This document shows positions 50,379 through 60,331 of a stretch of DNA of 64,000 nucleotides, piece by piece (positions within the stretch are counted from its first letter, which is position 1; each line of letters begins with the position of its first letter). The notes beneath the pieces are model-generated. The model had not been told where the DNA came from. It did not search any database and saw only the letters and a program-made list of their open reading frames with translations. Made by a program: the position numbers and the translations under genes. The DNA is taken from contig NZ_JAMBNY010000001.1 in the NCBI RefSeq assembly GCF_023715345.1, positions 124,001 through 188,000 of the forward strand, written 5' to 3'. This DNA is from Paenibacillus camelliae. GTDB taxonomy: Bacteria > Bacillota > Bacilli > Paenibacillales > Paenibacillaceae.

Positions 50379-51590
50379 TTAAGCTAATTTTTGTGTTTCG
50401 TTTTCAGAGTAACGTCCGCTAACCACAAGCATGATTATTGAAATAAAGATGAGTATAAAACAAAAAATAAAAGAATACCGGTAACCTAGAACACTGGCTA
50501 ATCCGCCACCAACAAGACTACCAATCAGTCTTCCGATCGTGGATGAATTAGAGTAGAGAGTAGATGCATACCCAGGCATGCTTGGAAGCAGATCTTGAAT
50601 GTAGCTAATGCCAATCGCAGAGATGACAGCAACAAAAACGGCGAGTAGAATTTGGGCTGCAAGCATTTGCCACATCGCTCCTGAAATAATAATTATGAGA
50701 TAATAAGCTCCTCCGATAATTGCTCCACTCATCATTAAGATTCGGTTACTGTATTTTGAACTGAGTATACCTAGCATGATCATAAAAGGAATTTCCAATG
50801 CAGCACAAATACTGCTGACTAGCCCGACATCACTTGTCGATCCCCCAAGATTGTTTGTAATAAAGAGGGCGGTATTGAGGCTGCTCGTCCAGTGAGCCGT
50901 ATACATGAGGATTAGAATCAAGAAGGGGAGCAGAATTTTAGGGTTCTGACCCAATCGGAAACTTTTCACTTTCATTTGATCGTTAGTTCTTTCCAGATTA
51001 GAATTTGATTTGAGAAAAAGAAATATAAGTAAGGCAACAAGTAGGAATACTCCAATTGTACCCGAGAAAATCCCCTTAAACCCTAAACCAGCGATTAGAA
51101 GGGTACCGATTAAAGGACCTGTAATAAAGCCGAGAGAGAAAGCAGAACGCAAGGTAGAATTAGCAAAAGAATAATCAGTAAAATTACTTTTTTTCACAGC
51201 TTCTCTAGAAATAGCGAACAATTGAGGCATCCCTGGTGCACCAAGGGCAGTAAAGATCGTCATAAAGATAAACAAGATCGTAAAATCCTCAATAAGCAAG
51301 TATCCGCTATAAGCCACAGCACTACAGAGCGTAGAGATAAGATAAATATTTTTTCGATTCAAGCCGAGATCAGAGCGTCTCCCGATTAGCAAACTGATCC
51401 ATATCCCAGCAATTAATGTAACGGCTAGAAAAATACCAAACATCGCAACTGGTACTCCAAGATATTCCGTAAAATATATGGATAAAAAGGGCATGCTGAT
51501 TGAAATCCCCATTCCTTGCAGTAACATACAAAAATAGAGTAAAGGATAAGAGGAAATCGAAAATAGTTCAGAGAATCGTTTGATTAAGAT
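50379..51590 (-). CDS. MFS transporter (SetA-like) with apparent ATC start codon
   Basis: 403 residues with 12 membrane helices, including GRRSDLGLNRKNIYLIS (motif A) and NSTLRSAFSLGFITGPLIGTLL; similar to SetA-type sugar/drug efflux proteins. The first ATG (51527) has no ribosome site and would remove part of helix 1. The frame stays open upstream with coding-like sequence (KRFSELFSISSYPLLYF), and a perfect AAAGGAG (51606-51600) sits 9 bases before an ATC codon at 51590. The start is therefore either ATC or an ATG lost by mutation; no ATG, GTG or TTG lies between. Confidence 0.65.
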   Translation of the reverse strand: MLIKRFSELFSISSYPLLYFCMLLQGMGISISMPFLSIYFTEYLGVPVAMFGIFLAVTLIAGIWISLLIGRRSDLGLNRKNIYLISTLCSAVAYSGYLLIEDFTILFIFMTIFTALGAPGMPQLFAISREAVKKSNFTDYSFANSTLRSAFSLGFITGPLIGTLLIAGLGFKGIFSGTIGVFLLVALLIFLFLKSNSNLERTNDQMKVKSFRLGQNPKILLPFLILILMYTAHWTSSLNTALFITNNLGGSTSDVGLVSSICAALEIPFMIMLGILSSKYSNRILMMSGAIIGGAYYLIIIISGAMWQMLAAQILLAVFVAVISAIGISYIQDLLPSMPGYASTLYSNSSTIGRLIGSLVGGGLASVLGYRYSFIFCFILIFISIIMLVVSGRYSENETQKLA

Positions 51591-51701
51591 GTGAAGTTAC
51601 TCCTTTATATTTATTTAGATAAGAGAGAAAGATATCAGCTCTATTTCTTGTGAAAAGCTTGCCATGTGATCGGACTGATTACTAATATATTGATCTATTA
51701 C

Positions 51702-52592
<891 letters not shown>

Positions 52593-52749
52593 TCATCATG
52601 CGGCTTAATATATTTATTATGCACAGTATGACAGAATGAAAGATATCCCAATCGTGCCAAATGTTTGCCTAATCCTCTCACCACTACTTATATAATAGAT
52701 ATATATGGACTATAATTGAACGATAAATAACTAATAAGGGGAGGGTCAG

Positions 52750-53643
52750 ATGTCTGATATTATTACTAAGCAGCAGAATGAGCTCACCCAAATTATTGAG
52801 CTTTATGCAAAAAAGGATGGGGTTCATCCAACAGATATTCAGTCCTTATTTTTCTTGCGTGACTCGAATGCGTCCATACGGAAACATGGAGTTTACAAAC
52901 CTTCTTTATGTATAGTGGTTCAAGGGGCGAAGGAGGTATGGTTGGCACAGGAGCGTTTTAGGTATAGTCCTGCTGATTACCTTGTTGCATCCGTTCATTT
53001 GCCTGTTAGTGCCCAAATCACTGAAGCCACGCCGAATGTTCCATATTTGGGTTTAAGACTTGAATTCTCAACGAGTCAAATCTTAGAGGTCTTACATGAT
53101 TCCAAATTTCGAGTAAATAAGAAAGATAATCCTAAGCGAGCTATGTTTGTCAGCCAGTTGGATTCTTCATTATTGGATGCAGTCCTCAGGTTAGCACGTT
53201 TGTTAAATAAACCTGAAGACATTCCGATGCTTACGCCATTAGTTACGAAGGAGATTCTTTATCGGGTGCTTCAAGGGCAGCATGGGACTGTTTTGGAGCA
53301 AATGGTTATGGAAGGAAGCTCTACCTATCAAATTAAAGATGTTATTGAACAAATTACGAATAACTATGTTCGTTCTTTTCGAATTGAAGAACTTGCTGAA
53401 ATAGCCAATATGAGTGTTTCTTCACTACATAGGCATTTTAAAGAAGTAACTGCCATGACTCCTATTCAGTACCAAAAACAACTAAGATTACAGGAAGCCC
53501 GTCGCCTACTGTTAACTGAATCAGCAGATGCAACCGATGTGGCATTTAGGGTAGGCTATGAAAGCCCCTCGCAATTCAGCCGTGAGTATTCCCGGATGTT
53601 TGGCTTTCCACCTAAACAAGATATAAAGCGTCTGAGGGCATAG
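52750..53643 (+). CDS. AraC-family transcriptional regulator (AraC_N type)
   Basis: 297 residues. The N-terminal domain (about 20-170: KPSLCIVVQGAKEVWL, YLVASVHLPVSAQI) is the AraC_N type, and the C-terminal 100 residues hold two helix-turn-helix units (MSVSSLHRHFKEVTAMTPIQYQK and DATDVAFRVGYESPSQFSREYSRMFGFPPK). Such regulators typically stand divergent to the oxidoreductase they control, as here. AAGGGGAGGG precedes the ATG. The effector is unknown. Confidence 0.88.
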   Translation: MSDIITKQQNELTQIIELYAKKDGVHPTDIQSLFFLRDSNASIRKHGVYKPSLCIVVQGAKEVWLAQERFRYSPADYLVASVHLPVSAQITEATPNVPYLGLRLEFSTSQILEVLHDSKFRVNKKDNPKRAMFVSQLDSSLLDAVLRLARLLNKPEDIPMLTPLVTKEILYRVLQGQHGTVLEQMVMEGSSTYQIKDVIEQITNNYVRSFRIEELAEIANMSVSSLHRHFKEVTAMTPIQYQKQLRLQEARRLLLTESADATDVAFRVGYESPSQFSREYSRMFGFPPKQDIKRLRA

Positions 53644-53688
53644 ATGTAAATAATGTTTGTTAAGGAAATTATAGAAACGAAGGTTAAC

Positions 53689-54342
53689 ATGAAAATTGAA
53701 TTTGAAGGTCACCACATAACATGTAATGTGCAATATTCGAAAAGAAAGAAAATTTCTCTTCATATGGACGCTCAAGGCCTCGTAACGGTCAAAGTTCCAA
53801 ATCATACGAGTGAAGAGGTCATTATTCAGGCCGTGAAGCATTATGGACAATGGATCATAGAGAAATCGCAACTCATTGCGAAGACTCAAGAAACTCCTAA
53901 GGAGCGGGAATATGTGCATACAGGCAAGTTCCTTCATCTAGGGAAGGAATATGATCTCAACGAACTGATCGACATTGAAGACCTAAGCGAAGAAGAGCTT
54001 AAGAATAAGTTGAAGAAGTTTTATTTTACCAGCTGTAAAAAGATTATTGGTGAGCGTATCATCAACTACCAGCAAGTGCTGAAAGTTAAGCCGAAGAGCT
54101 TCGACATTATTGAGTCAAGAACGAAGTGGGGGAGCTGTAGCTCGGATAGAAAGCTCACCTTCAACTATCGCCTAGCAATGGCTCCAATTGAAGTAATCGA
54201 TTACGTCATTATTCATGAACTGTGTCACCTGCACCACATGAACCATGACCGCTCCTTTTGGCGGCGCGTCGGCAGTATCATGCCAGATTACAAAGAGAAG
54301 GAAGCCTTTCTGGCTAGGCAAGGGCAGTTTATGACATTATAA
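53689..54342 (+). CDS. YgjP-like (M48-type DUF45) metallopeptidase
   Basis: 217 residues. The zinc-binding HELCHLHHMNHDRSFW (HExxH near 176) and SRTKWGSCSSDRKLTFNYRLAMAP are the YgjP/DUF45 signature. Its in vivo role is unclear; the family associates with DNA-repair or nucleotide genes elsewhere. ATG 53689 follows a modest GAAGG; ATG 53653 is possible but has no clear ribosome site. It follows the AraC regulator closely but is probably unrelated. Confidence 0.85.
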   Translation: MKIEFEGHHITCNVQYSKRKKISLHMDAQGLVTVKVPNHTSEEVIIQAVKHYGQWIIEKSQLIAKTQETPKEREYVHTGKFLHLGKEYDLNELIDIEDLSEEELKNKLKKFYFTSCKKIIGERIINYQQVLKVKPKSFDIIESRTKWGSCSSDRKLTFNYRLAMAPIEVIDYVIIHELCHLHHMNHDRSFWRRVGSIMPDYKEKEAFLARQGQFMTL

Positions 54343-54427
54343 TGGTCTATTGATTAAGCTGATCAAACGATGGAAGTACGATGTAAGTCATTGGAATAAA
54401 TCAAAAGCAGAATAGGCGGTGTGTGAA

Positions 54428-55516
54428 ATGGGGAAGCGTATTGACTTCAGTATTATCGGCGGCAGTGGATTTCGGGCTCAATATTTTTTAAGAATAGCAC
54501 AAGCATTACCTGAGCAGTTTCATGTAAGCGGCATAGTTGTTCGCGATGAAGCAAAAGGGAGGGCTATGGAAAAACAATGGCGTGTAAGTACATATCGTAC
54601 TTTAGATCAGCTGTTAGAGTCAGAACAGCCAAGCTTTGTCGTGCTAGCCGTAAATCCTGCTGCAGCGATGGAATATATGATAGATTTGGCTGAACGCAAA
54701 ATACCGGTATTAGCAGAAACTCCTCCTGCACCAGACCTAAGCGGTTTATTATTGCTGCATGAAGAGCTGACCCTGAAAGGGGCACAGATACAAGTCGCAG
54801 AACAGTATCATTTGCACCCGTTGCAACAGGCTCGTCAGCATATTATACAGTCTGGTCAACTTGGCCGAGTAACTGAAACGACAGTATCTATCTCTCATTT
54901 GTACCACGCGGTCAGCTTAATTCGATTCATGCTAGGTATAACGTACGAGAACGTTCGAATACAAGGTAAGCGATTTACATCAAGCTGGGTGGCTGGTCCT
55001 AACCGCGGCGGTCCGCCAACCGAAGATAAATTGATAAGCTCTGAGCGAGATTTAGCTTGGCTAGATTTTGGGGACAAACTCGGAATCTATGACTTTACGA
55101 GTAACCAGCATCGATCCTGGACTCGCTCTAATCACTTGAATGTTCGCGGCGAGCGCGGGGAAATATTTGATAATCGAATAATGATTCAGGATCGCGACTG
55201 TACAGAAATTCAGCTCCATTTACATAGAGTCAATAAAGGAGAATATGAAAATGCGGAAGGCTATTTCTTAAAAGGGATTATGGCTGGGGAACGCTGGGTA
55301 TATGAGAATCCATTTATACCTGCGAGACTTTACGATGATGAAATTGCTATCGCAAGCTGTCTTGTGAAAATGGCTGATTACGCTTCTGGTGGTCCGTCTT
55401 TCTATAGTCTTGCAGAAGCCTCACAAGATCATTATTTAGGGATGCTAATAGAGCATGCCGTTGCTACAGGAGAAACCATAGAATCAGAGACACAGCCTTG
55501 GGCTAACATGAAGTAA
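54428..55516 (+). CDS. Gfo/Idh/MocA-family protein
   Basis: 362 residues. An N-terminal NAD(P)-binding Rossmann domain (IIGGSGFRAQYFLRIAQAL) and the C-terminal beta-sheet domain of the family are present. The EKP motif that carries the catalytic Lys in sugar dehydrogenases reads AETPPAP here, and no clear HxxD is seen, so activity may differ or be lost. AGGCGGTG precedes ATG 54428; GTG 54419 is an alternative. A sugar-related role is inference from the family. Confidence 0.8.
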   Translation: MGKRIDFSIIGGSGFRAQYFLRIAQALPEQFHVSGIVVRDEAKGRAMEKQWRVSTYRTLDQLLESEQPSFVVLAVNPAAAMEYMIDLAERKIPVLAETPPAPDLSGLLLLHEELTLKGAQIQVAEQYHLHPLQQARQHIIQSGQLGRVTETTVSISHLYHAVSLIRFMLGITYENVRIQGKRFTSSWVAGPNRGGPPTEDKLISSERDLAWLDFGDKLGIYDFTSNQHRSWTRSNHLNVRGERGEIFDNRIMIQDRDCTEIQLHLHRVNKGEYENAEGYFLKGIMAGERWVYENPFIPARLYDDEIAIASCLVKMADYASGGPSFYSLAEASQDHYLGMLIEHAVATGETIESETQPWANMK

Positions 55517-55847
55517 TGCAAATTAGAATATGGATCATACCGAAAGTTTCCATGTGAAAGAGCTCAGAAACGATCTAAATAGAAAGCAGGTCAATTTCTT
55601 ACATATAATAGCCTGCTAAATAATCCAATAATGTCGAAGGCAAGATGTATTATAGATTAGAAGTCGCGTAAATCGCGACTTTTTTATTTTTAAAGGATAT
55701 ATGTTCTCTTCCCAATGCAAAGTCGGTAATTTACCTTATATACCTTGTAGAGAGGAGGATCCTCGGATTACCATCTATCTTCGAGAAGGTAATAAACCTT
55801 ATGATGTAGAATAACTCATAAACCACATTGTAAGGAGCGACACTACA
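55517..55847 (+). other. Intergenic stretch with one terminator
   Basis: No gene seen. AAGTCGCG (55661-55668), loop TAAAT, CGCGACTT (55674-55681) followed by a T run is a clear terminator for the Gfo/Idh gene. The rest (55690-55840) holds short GGTAA/TTACC palindromes (55725-55735) and AAGGT/ACCTT, with no firm promoter. Confidence 0.7.
55661..55688 (+). terminator. Terminator after the Gfo/Idh gene
   Basis: 8-bp perfect GC-rich stem (55661-55668 with 55674-55681), 5-nt loop, T-rich tail. Confidence 0.88.
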
Positions 55848-56804
55848 TTGAATTTGATTAAAACATTTACCGAGGGTGAAGAAATCATCGGTTTTTATTT
55901 GTTGAAAAAAGCAGATTTAAAGCAAACCAACTCAACACCTCCGAGAGATTATTTCGATTTTGTTTTTGCTGATACGAGTGGAGAGATTCCAGCTAAGCTC
56001 TGGGATGTTTCTCCTGTCGATAAAGAAACATACTTCCCGATGATGCTAGTAAAAGTTCAAGGTTTTGTTCAAATGTATCGTGACAAACCTCAAATTAAAC
56101 TTAATCGAATTCGGAAGGCTACTGAAGAGGATGGTTACAACCTGACAGACTTTATCAGATCAGCTCCGATTCAAGCGATTGATCTAGTACACATGATTAA
56201 GCAAACTGCAGTCAGCATTCAAGACAGCGATGTTAGACGTGTAGTCGAGTACTGTGTCAGCAAGGTAGAAGAAAGGCTTATGCATTATCCAGCTGCTAAG
56301 GGGATGCACCATGCTTACTATGCCGGACTAGCCTATCATATTTGTAGAATGCTTGAGCTAGGAGAATTTGTCGTAAAACAGCGTCCTTTCCTTAATGCTG
56401 ATCTAATCAAAGCGGGTATTATACTGCACGACATAGCTAAACCTGAGGAAATGAACGCAGAACTCGGCATCGTAACGGATTATAGCTTTAAGGGGAAGCT
56501 GATCGGGCATATTTCGCTAGCAGCAAACTGGATTATTGAAGCAGCCATTGCTCTCGGGTTGGATACCTCGGATGAAAAAATCGTTATACTCCAGCATCTC
56601 GTTCTTTCTCATCACAATCTTGGGGAATGGGGCAGTCCTGTGCAACCACAAATACCTGAGGCAATTGCTCTGCATTATATTGATACGCTAGATGCAAAGC
56701 TTCAGGCTGTTGAGGATGCGTTAGATTCGACACCTGATTCCGAAGAATGGACGCAGCCACTAAGAATCATTGAGAACAAACCCATTTACCGAATGAGAAA
56801 ATAA
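55848..56804 (+). CDS. yhaM: 3'-5' exoribonuclease YhaM-like, OB-fold plus HD domain
   Basis: 318 residues. The N-terminal OB-fold nucleic-acid domain (about 10-95; FVFADTSGEIPAKLWDV) is followed by an HD phosphohydrolase domain with HHAYYAGLAYHICRM and ILHDIAKPEE (His-Asp pair near 193) and LSHHNLGEWG. YhaM trims RNA and DNA 3' ends in Firmicutes. The start is TTG 55848, spaced 10 bases from AAGGAG. Some members are called Cbf1 or CmpR binding-type nucleases. Confidence 0.87.
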   Translation: MNLIKTFTEGEEIIGFYLLKKADLKQTNSTPPRDYFDFVFADTSGEIPAKLWDVSPVDKETYFPMMLVKVQGFVQMYRDKPQIKLNRIRKATEEDGYNLTDFIRSAPIQAIDLVHMIKQTAVSIQDSDVRRVVEYCVSKVEERLMHYPAAKGMHHAYYAGLAYHICRMLELGEFVVKQRPFLNADLIKAGIILHDIAKPEEMNAELGIVTDYSFKGKLIGHISLAANWIIEAAIALGLDTSDEKIVILQHLVLSHHNLGEWGSPVQPQIPEAIALHYIDTLDAKLQAVEDALDSTPDSEEWTQPLRIIENKPIYRMRK

Positions 56805-56876
56805 AGTTCAATGCTTATGGGGATGTAAAAGTTCTGATCTTTTAAGATCAAAGTGTACTGTAACTTTGAATTGTAG

Positions 56877-56906
56877 TTTACAAAAGAGGGAATGATTTGA
56901 TAATAT
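56877..56906 (+). promoter_or_regulatory. glnS promoter
   Basis: TTTACA (56877-56882), 18-bp spacer, TAATAT (56901-56906), just before the T-box leader. A 16-nt palindrome TGATCTTTTAAGATCA lies about 35 bases upstream. Confidence 0.5.
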
Positions 56907-56920
56907 TAGAGCAAATTCAA

Positions 56921-57200
56921 ACGCGATGACGAGAAGAGTAAGGGAAAAAGTACTTGCACAGAGAGCTCCGGAAGCTGAAAAGGAGTCAAGAGCTTTTCCA
57001 AGAAACAAGCCTCTGAGCAGCATGTCGGAACCGTTACAGGGGATGGCATGACGGGAGCTCCCGTTACAGAGCTAGAGTATAAGCATTGCATGCAATGCCG
57101 TACTTGAAGAGGTTAATATGGCGACATATTAATGAAGCTGGGGTGGCACCACGAAATTTCGTCCCCAAGACATTAGGTCTTGGAGGTGAAATTTTTTTTG
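56921..57200 (+). ncRNA. T-box leader, predicted glutamine specifier CAA
   Basis: Stem I opens with GATGACGAGAAGAGTA (AGTA of the specifier loop), has a GGGAAAA/TTTTCC helix, and its 3' strand reads AAGAAA-CAA-GCCTC, placing a CAA glutamine codon at 57006-57008. The T-box proper, GGGGTGGCACCACG, lies at 57140-57153, followed by a terminator with a long T run (57153-57198). Uncharged tRNA-Gln should stabilise the antiterminator and switch on the synthetase gene downstream. Confidence 0.88.
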
Positions 57201-57234
57201 TTTTTCCACATCCAGTTCATTAGGAGGAGTCGTC

Positions 57235-58914
57235 ATGGTTAAAGATAAGGAACACCAAACTGATAATTTTATGTTTAGATGGATTAAGGAAGAGCTTGGA
57301 CAGAATCCTTTTGGCAGGAATATGTGCACGCGCTTTCCACCCGAGCCTAATGGTTACCTTCACATTGGGAGCGCCTACGCCATACACACTAACTATTCGG
57401 TGGCTCAAAAATTTAATGGGACATTTCATTTGCGTTTTGATGATACCAATCCTCTTAAAGAGGACCTCGAGTACGTTAACGCGATCATTGAGGACATAAA
57501 GTGGCTAGGCTACGATCCGGGTAAACATATCTACTTTGGATCGGACTACTCACACGAAATCTATAATGCTGCGGTTAAATTGATCAAGAAGGGGAAGGCC
57601 TACGTCTGTGATTTGGCACCGAACGAAGTGACAGAGTATCGAGGAACTTTAACTGAGCCAGGTAAAAATAGCCCCTATAGAAACCGTTCAGTCGAGGAAA
57701 ATCTGGAGCTGTTCGAAAAAATGAAAAACGGAGAATTCCCGGCTGCTTCTAAGGTTGTTCGTGCCAAAATTGATATGGCTTCGCCTAATATAAATATGCG
57801 AGATCCGATAATTTATCGAATTATCTTCGCTGAGCATTACAGGACAGGAAGTGAATGGTGCATCTATCCTATGTACGATTTTGCTCATCCGATCCAAGAC
57901 GCTATGGAAGGGATCACCTACTCCTTATGCTCAGTTGAATTTAAAGATCACCGTCCCTTGTACGAATGGGTATTAAGAGAGCTTGACATCCCTGATCCTC
58001 CGCGGCAAAGGGAGTTTGGACGGCTAAATTTAACAGGCGTTGTCACAAGTAAACGTTTTTTAAGACAAATGGTTGAAGGTGGTTACGTTGATGGGTGGGA
58101 TGATCCAAGGCTTCCAACGATACAAGGGCTTAGAAGAAGAGGCTTTACACCGGAAAGCATCCGTAGTTTCATCGAGACAATTGGCGGAATTCGAACAGAA
58201 AGCATGGTGGACATATCCCTCTTAGATTATTGCCTCAGACATGATTTAAGAGATAAATCGGTTAGCGTAATGGCGGTATTGCACCCTCTGAAAGTCGTCA
58301 TTACAAACTATCCTGAAGATGACGTGGAGATGCTAACGATTGATAATAATAGCGAAAACGAGGAACTGGGGAAGAGAGAGGTTCCTTTTTCCAGAACGAT
58401 CTATATTGAGCGTAATGATTTTTTGGAGCAGCCGCCAAAGGGTTTTCACAGGCTAAGTCCGAATGCAGAGGTTAGGCTGAAGGGAGCTTATTTCATTAAG
58501 TGTGAAGAAGTGATCAAGGATCGTGAAACAGGAGAAATCACGGAACTTCGCTGCACCTATGACCCGCTTACGAAGAGTGGCACTGGGTTTACAGGACGAA
58601 AGGTGAAAGGGACGATTCATTGGGTTTCGGCGGACCAGGCGGTAAAGATTGATGTTAATCTTTATGAAAAAATGCTGCTTGATGAAGAAACTTCGACGGA
58701 AGGTGGCAAAGAGTGGACTGAAAAGATAAATCCTAACTCATTGGTTACCATACAGGACGCACTTATTGAGCCTTCCATTAAAGATTTCCCTCCGGAAATG
58801 AAATTCCAATTTATCAGACATGGCTACTTTTGCCTTGATCGTAAGTATAGAACCCATGATCAGCTGATGTTTAACCGAATTGTTCCGCTAAAGGATAGTT
58901 GGGGCAAAAAATAA
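57235..58914 (+). CDS. glnS: Glutaminyl-tRNA synthetase
   Basis: 559 residues, class Ic synthetase of the GlnRS type: TRFPPEPNGYLHIGS near 33 (HIGH motif with Ser in the last place), RFDDTNP, a VTSKR motif (KMSKS equivalent) near 272 and the two-barrel anticodon-binding domain with VPFSRTIYIERNDF and GFHRLSPNAEVRLKGAYFIKC, which glutamate enzymes lack. Most Bacillota make Gln-tRNA with GatCAB instead, so an own GlnRS suggests transfer into the lineage. AGGAGG precedes the ATG and a T-box with a Gln codon controls it. Confidence 0.92.
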   Translation: MVKDKEHQTDNFMFRWIKEELGQNPFGRNMCTRFPPEPNGYLHIGSAYAIHTNYSVAQKFNGTFHLRFDDTNPLKEDLEYVNAIIEDIKWLGYDPGKHIYFGSDYSHEIYNAAVKLIKKGKAYVCDLAPNEVTEYRGTLTEPGKNSPYRNRSVEENLELFEKMKNGEFPAASKVVRAKIDMASPNINMRDPIIYRIIFAEHYRTGSEWCIYPMYDFAHPIQDAMEGITYSLCSVEFKDHRPLYEWVLRELDIPDPPRQREFGRLNLTGVVTSKRFLRQMVEGGYVDGWDDPRLPTIQGLRRRGFTPESIRSFIETIGGIRTESMVDISLLDYCLRHDLRDKSVSVMAVLHPLKVVITNYPEDDVEMLTIDNNSENEELGKREVPFSRTIYIERNDFLEQPPKGFHRLSPNAEVRLKGAYFIKCEEVIKDRETGEITELRCTYDPLTKSGTGFTGRKVKGTIHWVSADQAVKIDVNLYEKMLLDEETSTEGGKEWTEKINPNSLVTIQDALIEPSIKDFPPEMKFQFIRHGYFCLDRKYRTHDQLMFNRIVPLKDSWGKK

Positions 58915-58994
58915 TGCGCTACGATGGCGAACATAGAAATATATGGTTATAAGCAGGAGATTTCACCATCAGGAGATAGTCGCTCTATGTCATG

Positions 58995-59024
58995 ACGGCA
59001 GCCTATGGCAGGCTGCCGTTTTCA
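58995..59024 (+). terminator. glnS terminator
   Basis: ACGGCAGCC (58995-59003) pairs with GGCTGCCGT (59011-59019), 7-nt loop, then TTTC. Confidence 0.8.
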
Positions 59025-59099
59025 ACATACAAGGAATATTAGTGTGTATGGCATACCTCAGCATCGTATGCTTTACTATTTTAAGTTCAATCTTTTTTA

Positions 59100-59270
59100 T
59101 CATCCCATATTACGCCTAAAGATAGGTTTGAAATGGTCTACTAATGTAACATTTTTTATCAGGGCTTCGTCAGAAGGATAAGGAGCCATTCCAGTAATGA
59201 AGTAATTTGTGCTTGGAGCAAAAAGGATCTCCGATATAAGAAGAATTACAAGAAAAACAATACTTGATCG
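59100..59270 (-). pseudogene. Possible gene remnant with membrane helix and SDEALI motif
   Basis: On the minus strand a frame reads a hydrophobic helix (SIVFLVILLISEILFAP) then APYPSDEALIKN and ends at a TGA near 59100. The SDE.LI.N element recalls small Bacillales envelope proteins with an SDE..I.NF..H...F pattern. No ribosome site or proper start is present, and the 5' part runs into the divergent lipoprotein start. It is listed as a weak candidate; otherwise this gap (58915-59282) holds only the glnS terminator. Confidence 0.25.
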
Positions 59271-59282
59271 TGGGAGTTGATC

Positions 59283-60239
59283 ATGATGACAATTAGGAAA
59301 AGAGCTCTCCATCTAACCATGCTTTGTGCAATACTGCTAATAACAGCTTGTGGGGGAGGAGATACGAACAATAAGCAGGGGACAGGTGATAACCCGCCTA
59401 TTCAGGATGACATTCACTCAGTGAAAGCGATCGACAGGGGAGAAATTATTCAAACCAGTAATGATAGCTTGCTCATTACAACCTTCGTAGACAAGGGAGC
59501 CGATTCTTATGTAGATGCTATCTCGTTTCGAATTAATGATCAGACTGAGCTACTGAGTAAGAACGAAGAAGTGGTGACCCTTGACCAACTGACTGTTGGT
59601 GCACAGGTGGAAGCATGGCATACTGGAGTAGTAGCGGAATCATATCCTGCTCAAGCTACTGCAGTGAAAATTGTGTTGCTTGATGATGAGAATTCAGTGG
59701 ATACTACGATTAATCGGGCAGATGCCATTCGAATTGCACTTAACGCGCAAACAGAGGTGAATGGTCCTTGGGCAGTTAAGCAAGCGAAGCTAGATGAAGG
59801 CAATGCGTTCTGGCTGGTGGAGATCGTAAATTTTCAATATATGGATCAACCGGTAACTGTACGCATCGATTCTAAATCAGGCGAAATCGTTCCGATTGTT
59901 GCAGCGGAGAATGATGCATTCCGTTTATATAGCCCTCAAGCTCAGGAAGAATTAGGTCCTACGTTTACTGTTGAAGGAGAAGCCCGTGTTTTCGAAGCAG
60001 CGTTCAGTTGGGTGTTGGAGGACGGTCACAACATACTAGCTGAAGGTCATGAAATGACTGATGCGGGTGCACCTGAATGGGGAAGATTTAAGTTTGATGT
60101 AAGTTTCGAGCATGCAACTCAGCCCCATATGATGTTAATACTGTATGTAAGCAGCGCCAAAGACGGCAGCTCGGAGCATCAGCTCATTATTCCGCTGAAG
60201 GTTCCGGAGACCTTAATTAAATACTCTGCTGATCAGTAA
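59283..60239 (+). CDS. Gmad2/DUF3221-type lipoprotein
   Basis: 318 residues. Signal peptide with lipobox ITAC (Cys about 22). Residues about 45-120 resemble the DUF3221 beta-barrel (RGEIIQTSNDSLLITT...VGAQVEAWHTG), the middle part a PepSY-like segment (FWLVEIVNFQYMDQPVTVRIDSKSGEIV), and the C-terminus is a Gmad2 domain (TVEGEARVFEAAFSWVLEDG...APEWGRFKFDVSF...SAKDGS). Gmad2 occurs in sporulation and germination proteins. GGGAG lies 6 bases before ATG 59283; ATG 59286 is also possible. Confidence 0.78.
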   Translation: MMTIRKRALHLTMLCAILLITACGGGDTNNKQGTGDNPPIQDDIHSVKAIDRGEIIQTSNDSLLITTFVDKGADSYVDAISFRINDQTELLSKNEEVVTLDQLTVGAQVEAWHTGVVAESYPAQATAVKIVLLDDENSVDTTINRADAIRIALNAQTEVNGPWAVKQAKLDEGNAFWLVEIVNFQYMDQPVTVRIDSKSGEIVPIVAAENDAFRLYSPQAQEELGPTFTVEGEARVFEAAFSWVLEDGHNILAEGHEMTDAGAPEWGRFKFDVSFEHATQPHMMLILYVSSAKDGSSEHQLIIPLKVPETLIKYSADQ

Positions 60240-60300
60240 GACCCGCCAATACCTACCTATGTTTACCTATTGGCACCAACGATACGAATAAGCTCGCAAA

Positions 60301-60331
60301 AGAAAAGTCGCCGCTGGCGGCTTTTCTTTAA
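60301..60331 (+). terminator. Terminator after Gmad2 lipoprotein gene
   Basis: AGAAAAGTCGCC (60301-60312), loop GCT, GGCGGCTTTTCT (60316-60327), then TTA. Confidence 0.85.

Noticed and set aside
53521-53937. Minus-strand frame of 138 codons between the AraC and YgjP genes
   Set aside because: It overlaps the end of the AraC helix-turn-helix and the start of the YgjP domain, both well supported on the plus strand.
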